Positions 8,052-14,730 of a DNA stretch of 21,645 nucleotides are shown piece after piece; the stretch's first letter is position 1; the number at the start of each line of letters is the position of its first letter. The stretch is taken from positions 1-21,645 of the forward strand of contig DATHET010000328.1 of assembly GCA_035490315.1 (NCBI GenBank). Direction: 5' to 3'. This stretch comes from JADJQU01 sp035490315 (GTDB lineage: Bacteria; Planctomycetota; UBA1135; GCA-002686595). The position numbers and the translations under genes were made by a program. The notes under the pieces are model-generated. The model ran no database searches, was not told the DNA's origin, and was given only the letters and a program-made list of their open reading frames with translations.

Positions 8052-8956
8052 TTGTCTTTCGGCGGCACCGGCTTGCTCTCGCCCGGCTGGGGCACGTTGC
8101 GCGCATCGCGCGCCGCCGGATCGATCTTCGGCAGCCCGTCCGCGAGCGAGGCGGGGATCGATTCCATGCGTCCGTGCGAGAAAAACAGGGCGATCTCCGC
8201 TCCGCGCTGCGGAACCAGCCAGGCATTCGGCAGCCAGATCGTCTGCTCCACGCACTCTGGGAGGGCCGCGGTGAGCAGCGTGTAGGCCTCGGAGAAGTAA
8301 GCGATGTTGATCAGGTTCTGATAGACATCCGCAGCGAACAGCTCGGCCGGCTGCTTGTCCTTGACGCGCGGATCCGGCGGCAACATCTTCGAGCCGAGGT
8401 AGACCCAGCGATGGCGCTGCATGCTCGCGCCGCTGAGCAGATTGCGCAGCAAGTCCTCGACGCGATACAGGAACAGCTCGTCGTTCTGGCGCCAGGCAAC
8501 GTACAGCTCGATCGCATCGCCCTCGGGAACCGTCACTTCGTAAGGCGCGACGCCCGCGCGCATTTCCTCTTCATTCGGCCGCGGCTCGCGCGCGTGCCAG
8601 GTCGCGTTCTTTCCCGGATGCATGCCGAGCGTCAGCAGGGCCGTGTTGAGCACCGTCGCCGGAATCGAGGTGCTGAACAGACTCTCGTGGGTCGCCCCCG
8701 CGGGCCCGACCAGCAGGTACTCGAGCAGCTCGTCGCGCACCTCGACCCGGATCGGGATCCACATCGCGCCCGCCTGAGGATCGAGGTGCACACCCTGGGC
8801 TCGCAGCGCCTCGACCAGCTTGACCAGCGCCGGATCCTGAGGCCCCGTTTGCGGCGCGGGCGACTGGCGCCGCGAATCCGCGACCGGCGAGAGCAGCATG
8901 GCCGCCAGGAGAGAGGCAAGCCCGAGGCGCCCGAGGCATAAGTTGGCAATCGACAT
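8048..8956 (-). CDS. Secreted YdjY-type protein
   Basis: This is a 302-residue protein with an N-terminal hydrophobic export signal (about residues 8-26). Residues 45-115 resemble the YdjY domain known from many planctomycete secreted proteins: a strand-rich start, the EYLLVGPAGATHESLFST block, and ALLTLGMHPG. The YdjY domain has no established biochemical role. The C-terminal half is less familiar, with alternating charged and aromatic segments, and it ends in a Pro/Lys-rich tail. It is the first gene of the operon leading to the synthase and M3 peptidase. A TAGACT hexamer sits 7 bases before the ATG, with no Shine-Dalgarno, which suggests a leaderless transcript. Confidence 0.7.
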   Translation of the reverse strand: MSIANLCLGRLGLASLLAAMLLSPVADSRRQSPAPQTGPQDPALVKLVEALRAQGVHLDPQAGAMWIPIRVEVRDELLEYLLVGPAGATHESLFSTSIPATVLNTALLTLGMHPGKNATWHAREPRPNEEEMRAGVAPYEVTVPEGDAIELYVAWRQNDELFLYRVEDLLRNLLSGASMQRHRWVYLGSKMLPPDPRVKDKQPAELFAADVYQNLINIAYFSEAYTLLTAALPECVEQTIWLPNAWLVPQRGAEIALFFSHGRMESIPASLADGLPKIDPAARDARNVPQPGESKPVPPKDK

Positions 8957-8963
8957 GGTCCAG

Positions 8964-8969
8964 AGTCTA
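8964..8969 (-). promoter_or_regulatory. Putative leaderless -10 element TAGACT (YdjY operon)
   Basis: TAGACT on the minus strand is followed by seven bases and the ATG at 8956. It matches four of six positions of TATAAT and is not a possible ribosome-binding site. The spacing puts the transcription start at or next to the start codon. No clear -35 is seen. Confidence 0.5.
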
Positions 8970-8986
8970 AGTCAGCAGCCCATCCC

Positions 8987-8999
8987 GCCCCACCGGGGC
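8987..8999. promoter_or_regulatory. Small inverted repeat between divergent promoters
   Basis: GCCCC-ACC-GGGGC lies between the two outward-facing TAGACT elements. It could be an operator shared by the divergent genes. Five-base arms in GC-rich DNA may also arise by chance. Confidence 0.2.
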
Positions 9000-9035
9000 A
9001 GGCGGACGGCTGAGAACGGCTGCAGACAATCGCGG

Positions 9036-9065
9036 TTCAAGTCGCAAGAGCCCTCCCGCTAGACT
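9036..9065 (+). promoter_or_regulatory. Putative leaderless promoter of the SGNH-like gene
   Basis: TTCAAG (9036-9041), an 18-base spacer and TAGACT (9060-9065) resemble a weak -35/-10 pair. The -10 ends eight bases before the ATG at 9074, so the transcript would have almost no leader, and no Shine-Dalgarno is present. Confidence 0.5.
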
Positions 9066-9073
9066 GTGGCTCG

Positions 9074-10291
9074 ATGATCAGGCCGCGCGTCTTCCTGGTG
9101 CGCGCGCTGCTGGCCCTGGCGGTGGTGGTCGGCGTCGACGTGATCCTGTCCCTGACCTGGTTGCGCGAAGGCCGCGCCGGCAAGCGCCCCCTGCCGCCCT
9201 TCGGGATCGAGCTGGACGAGCCGCAGCTCGCGATCCTGTCCCGCCTGGAGGCTGGCGAGGTCAATCCCAACACGGTCACGGCCTTCGACCGCGAGCTGGG
9301 CTGGTGCGTGCGACCGGGAGCCGTGGCCGCCGAAGGCACGATCCACATCAACGCCCGCGGCCAGCGCGGCCTGCGCGACTACAGCGAAACCCCCGCTCCC
9401 GGTCGCTTGCGCCTCGCCTGCTTCGGGGACTCGTTCACCTTCTGCGACGAGGTCCAGGACGAGTTCACCTTCGAGGCCTTCCTCGAACGCCTCGCGCCCT
9501 CGGTCGAGGCCTTGAACTACGGCGTGCCGGCCTACGGGACCGACCAGGCCCTGCTGCGCATGCGCAGACAAGGCATCGACCACGCGCAGGTGGTGGTGAT
9601 CGGCCTGCTGCTCGAGAACATCGGGCGCAACGTGAATCGCTACCGGCCGCTGTGGAACACGCGCACGATGGTGCCCCTCGCCAAGCCGCGCTTCATCCTC
9701 GAGGGCGAGCGCTTGAAGCTGGTGCAGCAACCCTTCGAGACCGGCCGCGATTTCGCCCTCGCATTGCGCGCGGGGACGGCGCTGGGAGCCCTGTCGCGGC
9801 ACGAGTACTGGCGCGATCGGCCCGCGGTCCCCACGGGCAGGGTCAGCTCGCTCGTCCGGCTCGGCGCGGGTTGGATCGCCTACCACGAACGCGACCCGCG
9901 CCGCCTGTGGCTCGATCGCGACGGCGAGCCCCGGCGCGTCACCATCGCCCTGCTCGAGGCTTTCCGAAGGGAAGCCCTCGCGCTCGGAGCAAAGGAAATC
10001 CTGGTGCTGATGCTCCCGATGCGCGGGGAGCTCGACGTCTATCGCACGAGCGGCACCGCCTATTGGAGCGGCGCGCTCGAGGAACTCGCTCGCCTCGGCA
10101 TCGATTGCATCGATCTCGCGCCCGAGCTCGCGGCGGCCGCGCTGCGTTGCGAGCAGGATCCCAAGCAGCAGGGCTCGCTCTATGTCTCAGCCCATCTCTC
10201 GAGCGTCGGCAACCAGGTGATCGCCATCGCGATCGAGCGCTGGCTGACCAAGAAGAAGCTGCTCACCCCCGTGGGCGCGAATCGCCGCTGA
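9074..10291 (+). CDS. Membrane-anchored SGNH-hydrolase-like protein
   Basis: This 405-residue protein has an N-terminal membrane segment (residues 7-27) that would hold the rest outside the cytoplasm. A GDS motif (CFGDSFTFCDEV, Ser120) opens an SGNH fold. A block II glycine lies in NYGVPAYGTDQ, a block III asparagine in GLLLENIGRN, and a terminal histidine (His374) in VSAHLSSVGN. In active family members the last block usually reads D-x-H. Here the aspartate position appears to be serine, so catalysis may rely on a Ser-His dyad or may be lost. Relatives include esterases and polysaccharide O-acetyl modification proteins. It diverges from the YdjY operon and nearly abuts the convergent lamin-tail gene. 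Confidence 0.75.
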   Translation: MIRPRVFLVRALLALAVVVGVDVILSLTWLREGRAGKRPLPPFGIELDEPQLAILSRLEAGEVNPNTVTAFDRELGWCVRPGAVAAEGTIHINARGQRGLRDYSETPAPGRLRLACFGDSFTFCDEVQDEFTFEAFLERLAPSVEALNYGVPAYGTDQALLRMRRQGIDHAQVVVIGLLLENIGRNVNRYRPLWNTRTMVPLAKPRFILEGERLKLVQQPFETGRDFALALRAGTALGALSRHEYWRDRPAVPTGRVSSLVRLGAGWIAYHERDPRRLWLDRDGEPRRVTIALLEAFRREALALGAKEILVLMLPMRGELDVYRTSGTAYWSGALEELARLGIDCIDLAPELAAAALRCEQDPKQQGSLYVSAHLSSVGNQVIAIAIERWLTKKKLLTPVGANRR

Positions 10292-10312
10292 GCGCGCGCG
10301 AGATTTCGTGGA

Positions 10313-11347
10313 TCAAGGCCCGACGGTCCACTCCAGACCGTCCGACAGTGTCGCGTTGTTCGGCGGCGGGAAGCCGTTGTCGCGGCCCCAGGCCTGTGCA
10401 TCGACCACCGTTCCCGGCACGCTGAGGAATCCCGCCGGCACTCCGCCGAGCGCGCCCGTCGCGAAGGCGTTGACGTCGAGCGAGTAGACGCCCGAGCAAT
10501 CATTCGGCGGAGGATTGCCGCCCGAAGCGAGCGGGACCGAGCGCCGGATCGGGCTCGCGACGCAGCGCAGCCCGCCCAAGAAGGCAACGGAAGCCTGACC
10601 GCCGTTGGTGTAGATGAACAAGCCGGGCTTGTTGTTGATCACGTTGCTCGCGCTCAGCGTGAAGCCAGAGCCCGCGCTCGCGCTCGGAGTCCCGACCGCT
10701 CCGATCGTGGGCGTGCAGCCGAGCGAGTTGATCTTGGCCGTGCAGTACACCATCGGCGGCGGCGGCGGGCAGGACAGCGAGAGGTACGTGCCCGGATTGC
10801 CGACGTCATTGACCGAATTCACATAAGAGCCCTGCGCATCGCCGACGCTCGCCAGCGCCCAGCCGTAGATGTCGTTCGCGCCTTCGTAGGCGACGCAGAT
10901 CGGCGAGGCCGAGAACTTGTCGGAGACGACCGAGCCGGGATGTCCATTCACGCCGTAGGTGAGGCGATCGACGAGCGCGAGGTTGCTGTCGAAGAGATTG
11001 ACCTCGTCTTCCGCGCCGAGGTTGTTCGCGTTGCCGCCGATGATCACGACGCCGGCGGAGAGATTCCACGCGGTCTGGAAAATAAGCGCCGAGGTCTCGG
11101 TCAGGATCACCGACTGGCCGGGCTGAACCGTGCCGAAGGCGGAGAGATCGACCGAGCCGGGCGTCTGCGAGTTGTCGTCGAAGCTCCAGCCTTGCATGTC
11201 GACCGGCGCGTTTCCGACGTTGGTGAATTCCGTGAACTCGGCGCCGTTTCCTTTGTACATGTTCTCGCTGATGATCATCCGCCCTTGAGCGAATGCGGAG
11301 GTCGAAGCGAGCGCGCTGATCGTGAACAGGATCGGGATGGTCTTCAT
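10313..11347 (-). CDS. Secreted lamin-tail-domain protein with planctomycete C-terminal module
   Basis: This 344-residue protein has a clear signal peptide (residues 1-20, cleavage after AFA). Residues 21-160 form a lamin-tail (LTD) domain: MIISENMYKGNGAEFTEFTN, VDMQGWSFDD, and GQSVILTE. The domain is an immunoglobulin-like sandwich often used outside bacterial cells. A short CPPPPP linker joins it to residues 200-344, a module starting CTAKINSLGCTPTIG and ending LSDGLEWTVGP. I know that module as a recurring C-terminal unit of exported proteins in Saltatorellus/Poly30-like planctomycetes. It may serve in sorting or surface attachment, but its function is not established. The 211 bp upstream (11348-11558) holds no gene I can support. 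Confidence 0.8.
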   Translation of the reverse strand: MKTIPILFTISALASTSAFAQGRMIISENMYKGNGAEFTEFTNVGNAPVDMQGWSFDDNSQTPGSVDLSAFGTVQPGQSVILTETSALIFQTAWNLSAGVVIIGGNANNLGAEDEVNLFDSNLALVDRLTYGVNGHPGSVVSDKFSASPICVAYEGANDIYGWALASVGDAQGSYVNSVNDVGNPGTYLSLSCPPPPPMVYCTAKINSLGCTPTIGAVGTPSASAGSGFTLSASNVINNKPGLFIYTNGGQASVAFLGGLRCVASPIRRSVPLASGGNPPPNDCSGVYSLDVNAFATGALGGVPAGFLSVPGTVVDAQAWGRDNGFPPPNNATLSDGLEWTVGP

Positions 11348-11558
11348 GAAATCGCGGTGGAAACGAGGATGGTTAGCTCGCGCCGTGGTGCGCAGCGCAG
11401 GAAGTGAGCGCGCGCGAGTCTCGGACCGCTTCGTTCAGCCGCGATGGGCCGAAGATCAAGTTTCGATCAATGGGAGCGGCGCGATGTTGTGCCGCCTCTT
11501 TCACGCACTTCCAACGAACGAATCGAATGTCGGGTTCACCCTCGGCCCGCTCGAGGAT

Positions 11559-12209
11559 TTACTGCTTGCGCGGAACGAGCTGGACATCGCGCTCGACGAG
11601 ATCAGCAGTTACTCCGGTCAGATCGACGACATCTGTCACTGGTTCGAGCCCTGTATTAATGAGGGACACGAGAAGGCGTTCGCGAGGCACCCGCACCTCG
11701 AAGGATGCATCCGAGTCGTGGCGGACAGACCAGGATCCCTCTCGATCGCCGTCGAGCCTGAATCCGAGTCCAGGCCACTTACCGAACCTGCGAGCGACTT
11801 GGGGCGAAAGCGGAATCCAAGTATCCCCCTCGAGGAACATGAGTCGTCCTTTCACGAGAACGTAGTGCGTGGGCATGAGGCGAGCGACGTGGTCGAGCCC
11901 AGACTCTGGGACATCGAACTCCGTCTCATAGAGCTGATATCTGCTCGACGCGTCGTAGATGCGCAGTCGAACCTGGGGCACCAGCATCCTGACGGTGAAC
12001 GTCGATTCCACCGCTAGCCCGGGCGAGGCTTGCTCTTTGATCAGGTCATTGAACACGTGCACGTACACGTTACTTCTCGAAATCGGCGCGCCAGTCTCGG
12101 CATCGATGATCGAGCCCCGAATCTCATAGTCACCTCTACCTGCGATGGTGGGACCGCAACCTGAGAAAGCGAGAGCCGCAATGCCAATGACGATAGACGA
12201 AATCCTCAC
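11559..12209 (-). CDS. Tandem lipoprotein paralogue 1 (carboxypeptidase-regulatory-like)
   Basis: The start is a GTG (12209); the product has 216 residues. Residues 1-17 are a signal sequence leading to lipobox Cys18 (AFSGC), so a lipid-anchored envelope protein is expected. Residues 27-100 (GDYEIRGSIIDAETGAPISR) look like a carboxypeptidase-regulatory or CNA-B-type sandwich, domain A. Residues 110-216 form a second beta-rich unit, domain B, with landmarks MPTHYVLVKGR, DTWIPL, FEVRVPRERL and DLTGVTADLVERDVQL. It belongs to a four-gene family lying head to tail on this strand, of which it is the last member. I do not recognise domain B elsewhere. TAGGAT precedes the start by six bases. Confidence 0.75.
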   Translation of the reverse strand: MRISSIVIGIAALAFSGCGPTIAGRGDYEIRGSIIDAETGAPISRSNVYVHVFNDLIKEQASPGLAVESTFTVRMLVPQVRLRIYDASSRYQLYETEFDVPESGLDHVARLMPTHYVLVKGRLMFLEGDTWIPLSPQVARRFGKWPGLGFRLDGDREGSWSVRHDSDASFEVRVPRERLLVSLINTGLEPVTDVVDLTGVTADLVERDVQLVPRKQ

Positions 12210-12215
12210 TGGCGG

Positions 12216-12221
12216 ATCCTA
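12216..12221 (-). promoter_or_regulatory. TAGGAT element before lipoprotein paralogue 1
   Basis: TAGGAT ends six bases before the GTG at 12209. It could be a leaderless -10 element. The internal AGGA could also act as a weak Shine-Dalgarno, so this copy alone does not discriminate. Confidence 0.35.
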
Positions 12222-12273
12222 CCTCGCTCTGTCGGAGCAAGATGCAGCGTCACGGCCTTCTAGAGATACGTTC

Positions 12274-12930
12274 CTACCTCGGGCGAACGAGGTGAATGTC
12301 GCGCTCGATGACATCCGCGGTTTCACCGGTCAAATCTAGATACCTCGGCTCCGTGGTGAGCGGAGTCGCGACGACCATGGCTTCGACGCGTGCACGGGGC
12401 ACGCGCACTTCGAAGGAGCCGTCGGGCCTGACGTCGATCACGTTCGACCCACCCTGCATCCAGTGCAAGCTCAAGAGCGGCCCTCCGCGGAGCACGGGCT
12501 TGACCTCGGAAGCTCGCACGGACGCCGGTGCAGCAACCCAGGCGCCATCCTTCTCCACGAGCATGCGACCCTTCAGCACAACGAAGTGCGTCGGTTCTAG
12601 CCGCACGACGAAGTCCAAGCCCGGGGGAGGGACTGCGATCTTGGTCTGATAGAGCTGATAACGATTCGTGAAGTCGCGCACGACCAGCCACGCGTCCGAT
12701 TGCGGCAAGCGCAAGTTGAACGTCGCCTCGTCGCCAGCTTCGGGCGACTTCCACCACTGCTGCGCGTCGTCAAACGCATCGATGTGAAGATCCTTGTGCG
12801 CAATGGGTGCGCCCGTTTCCGCATCGACGATCGATCCGCGAATCACGTAATCGCTTTTCGCCGCGTGGTTCGTCGCACAAGCCGAAAGAGCAAGACAGAC
12901 GATGCAGACGACCATGGAAGAGCTTCGCAT
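12274..12930 (-). CDS. Tandem lipoprotein paralogue 2
   Basis: This 218-residue lipoprotein has lipobox Cys18 (ALSAC) after a hydrophobic signal. It has the same A-B organisation as its neighbours: SDYVIRGSIVDAETGAPIAH at about 26-45, then PTHFVVLKGRMLVEKDGAW near 113, FEVRVPRARV, and DLTGETADVIERDIHLV at the C-terminus. Compared with paralogue 1, domain B has a WMQGG insertion region and no FGK/YGK segment. The ATG at 12930 starts right before the signal sequence. It lies 64 bp upstream of paralogue 1 and 47 bp downstream of paralogue 3, so co-transcription is possible. It also has its own TAGGAT hexamer seven bases before the start. Confidence 0.75.
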   Translation of the reverse strand: MRSSSMVVCIVCLALSACATNHAAKSDYVIRGSIVDAETGAPIAHKDLHIDAFDDAQQWWKSPEAGDEATFNLRLPQSDAWLVVRDFTNRYQLYQTKIAVPPPGLDFVVRLEPTHFVVLKGRMLVEKDGAWVAAPASVRASEVKPVLRGGPLLSLHWMQGGSNVIDVRPDGSFEVRVPRARVEAMVVATPLTTEPRYLDLTGETADVIERDIHLVRPR

Positions 12931-12937
12931 CGGCGAG

Positions 12938-12943
12938 ATCCTA
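12938..12943 (-). promoter_or_regulatory. TAGGAT element before lipoprotein paralogue 2
   Basis: TAGGAT ends seven bases before the ATG at 12930. The spacing is the same as for the elements at 8964, 14002 and 18013. Confidence 0.4.
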
Positions 12944-12977
12944 ACCTCGGACCAGCATTTCCGGTTCCCTCGAGGAG

Positions 12978-13994
12978 CTAGGGATCCTTGGCCATGTGGA
13001 TGTCGCGCTCGACGACATCGGTCGTGACAGCGGTGAGATCGAGCACTGGCGTCACAGGCCCGAGCTCGGTGTTGACCATGTACATGCGGAGTCGGTCGCG
13101 TGGTACTTGGACCTCGAACGAGCCGTCAGGATGCAGACGGGTCGACCAGAAGCCGTCGTGTTTACAGACGAGCCCGAAGGCCAGGTGGTCCTCCGGCTTG
13201 CCGTATTTGTCGGCGATCTCAGGCGTTAGCGGAATCCAGGTCTCACCCTCCCGCACCAGGAGTCGTCCCTTCAGTTGGACGTAGCGGGAGGGATCCAGCC
13301 TGGCCTCATGCTCGGGATCTGGCGCCTCGATCACTTCGGGCACGCGAATCAGCCGGATGTCGCGCTCGACGATCTCGGCGGTGACGCCGGTCAGATCGAC
13401 GAATTCCGTTTCGGGACGCATCCAACCGTCGACAGCACTGACCTCGACGAGCTTGCAGGGGAGTTGCACTTCGTAGATGCCGTTCGAGTCGATCGGGCAG
13501 TAGCACCCACTCCCCCTCATTTCCCAATCGAACGAAAGGACCGGATATCCCCGAATCGGCGGGGGAGGATAATCGCGGGGCTCGGGTGGAGCCATCGGTA
13601 CCCAGGAGCCTGCTTCCTCCACGAAAACGCGCCCCCTCAGCGTGATGAAGCGCACAGACAGGAGCCGTATCTGGCAGTCGACGCCTGATCGCGGGACCTC
13701 CAATGTTTTCTCGTAGAACTCATAACGACTGGTAGCGTCGAACACTCGCAATCGAACTGTGGGAAGCGCCATTCGAACTTTGAATGTCGACTCCCCCACA
13801 CGCCGGGGGATGGCCCAGTACTCGATGGCTTCGTTGCAGAATTGGATGGACACATCACTTCGAGTGATCGGCTCGCCGGTCTTGTCATCGACGATGGATC
13901 CGCGAATCTCGTAATCGCCCTTGCCCACCGCGCCCGGCCCGCAACTCGAGACAACAAGCGCGAAGATGCCGACGACTATCGACAAGGTTCGCAT
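12978..13994 (-). CDS. Tandem lipoprotein paralogue 3 with duplicated domain B (apparent fusion)
   Basis: With 338 residues, this member is about 120 longer than its siblings. After lipobox Cys18 (VSSC) and domain A (GDYEIRGSIVDDKTGEPITR) come two copies of domain B. The first (about 105-215) carries SWVPMAPPEP and GYPVLSFDWE and resembles the single domain B of paralogue 4 (SWVPIPEPEY, GQPLLSFDWE). The second (about 228-338) carries ETWIPLTPE, YGKPEDH, VPRDRL and GPVTPVLDLT and resembles that of paralogue 1 (DTWIPLSPQ, FGKWPG, VPRERL, EPVTDVVDLT). I infer a fusion or unequal recombination that removed the signal and domain A of a second gene. Cysteines at CYCP and in the second copy are not shared by all siblings. 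TAGAAT lies seven bases before the ATG. Confidence 0.78.
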   Translation of the reverse strand: MRTLSIVVGIFALVVSSCGPGAVGKGDYEIRGSIVDDKTGEPITRSDVSIQFCNEAIEYWAIPRRVGESTFKVRMALPTVRLRVFDATSRYEFYEKTLEVPRSGVDCQIRLLSVRFITLRGRVFVEEAGSWVPMAPPEPRDYPPPPIRGYPVLSFDWEMRGSGCYCPIDSNGIYEVQLPCKLVEVSAVDGWMRPETEFVDLTGVTAEIVERDIRLIRVPEVIEAPDPEHEARLDPSRYVQLKGRLLVREGETWIPLTPEIADKYGKPEDHLAFGLVCKHDGFWSTRLHPDGSFEVQVPRDRLRMYMVNTELGPVTPVLDLTAVTTDVVERDIHMAKDP

Positions 13995-14001
13995 GGGTCT
14001 G

Positions 14002-14007
14002 ATTCTA
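14002..14007 (-). promoter_or_regulatory. TAGAAT element before lipoprotein paralogue 3
   Basis: TAGAAT (five of six TATAAT positions) ends seven bases before the ATG at 13994. It contains no AGGA, so a ribosome-binding explanation is weak. Confidence 0.5.
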
Positions 14008-14041
14008 GCCTGGGACCCTCGTGTCGCATTCGTCGAGATAG

Positions 14042-14701
14042 CTACTCATCGACCAGGTGGATGTCGCGCTCGATCACGTCAACCGTTGACCTCGTGAGAT
14101 CGATGAAAGGTGGGTCGTGGTTGAGTCCTGTATCCAGCACGACCACGCGGACGAGCGCGCGAGGCAGACGAACTTCGAACGCGCCGTTCTCGTCGACGTG
14201 GAAGGCGGACCAGGAAGTGCCTCCGCCTTCCCAATCGAACGACAGCAGCGGCTGACCGCCGATCAAATGGGGAGCACCGGGGACGTATTCGGGTTCAGGG
14301 ATCGGAACCCAGGACCCGTCCTTGTCGACCAGCAATCGCCCTTTCAGAACGACGTAGTGCGTAGGCACGAGTCGCACGACGGTGTCGAGCCCGGGCTTTG
14401 GAACAATCAGCCTGGTCTCATAGAGCTGATACTGGTTCGTCGGGTCATAAACCCGAAGTCGAACGTCTGGCCGGAGGACCCGGACAGTGAACGTCGACTC
14501 ATCCTCTCGCTCCACCGCAGTCTGATCCTTGATCGCATCATTGGAGACGTGCAAGTAGATCTCCTTGCGCGAAACCGGCGCGCCGGTCTCGGCATCGACC
14601 AGCGAACCGCGGATCTCGTAGTTCCCGTGACCGGCGAATCGCGGGCCGCAACTCGACAGTGCAAGGAACACGATGCCGATAGCGATCGAGAGGATCCTCA
14701 C
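14042..14701 (-). CDS. Tandem lipoprotein paralogue 4
   Basis: This 219-residue member starts at GTG (14701). The frame is open far upstream, but the signal sequence and lipobox Cys18 (ALSSC) start exactly here, as in the siblings. Domain A reads GNYEIRGSLVDAETGAPVSR, and domain B runs from PTHYVVLKGRLLVDKDGSW to VDVIERDIHLVDE. It lies 29 bp after the solo sigma-54-type activator and is the first lipoprotein gene in the direction of transcription. Beta-sandwich lipoproteins of this kind usually act as extracytoplasmic binding or scaffold proteins, but no ligand can be named. Confidence 0.75.
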   Translation of the reverse strand: MRILSIAIGIVFLALSSCGPRFAGHGNYEIRGSLVDAETGAPVSRKEIYLHVSNDAIKDQTAVEREDESTFTVRVLRPDVRLRVYDPTNQYQLYETRLIVPKPGLDTVVRLVPTHYVVLKGRLLVDKDGSWVPIPEPEYVPGAPHLIGGQPLLSFDWEGGGTSWSAFHVDENGAFEVRLPRALVRVVVLDTGLNHDPPFIDLTRSTVDVIERDIHLVDE

Positions 14702-14706
14702 CGCGG

Positions 14707-14712
14707 GTCCTA
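14707..14712 (-). promoter_or_regulatory. TAGGAC element before lipoprotein paralogue 4
   Basis: TAGGAC ends five bases before the GTG at 14701. It is the weakest member of the set: the last position is not T and the spacing is shortest. AGGA could serve as a ribosome-binding site. Confidence 0.25.
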
Positions 14713-14730
14713 TCTCGCGACGTGTCCGAG

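Noticed and set aside
11540..11556. CCTCG-loop-CGAGG hairpin after lipoprotein paralogue 1
   Set aside because: The five-base stem, partly beside the stop codon and without a T run, is too weak to call a terminator.
11348..11558. Possible small gene in the 211-bp gap
   Set aside because: The frames present are extensions or shadows of neighbouring genes, with no start signal or recognisable protein.
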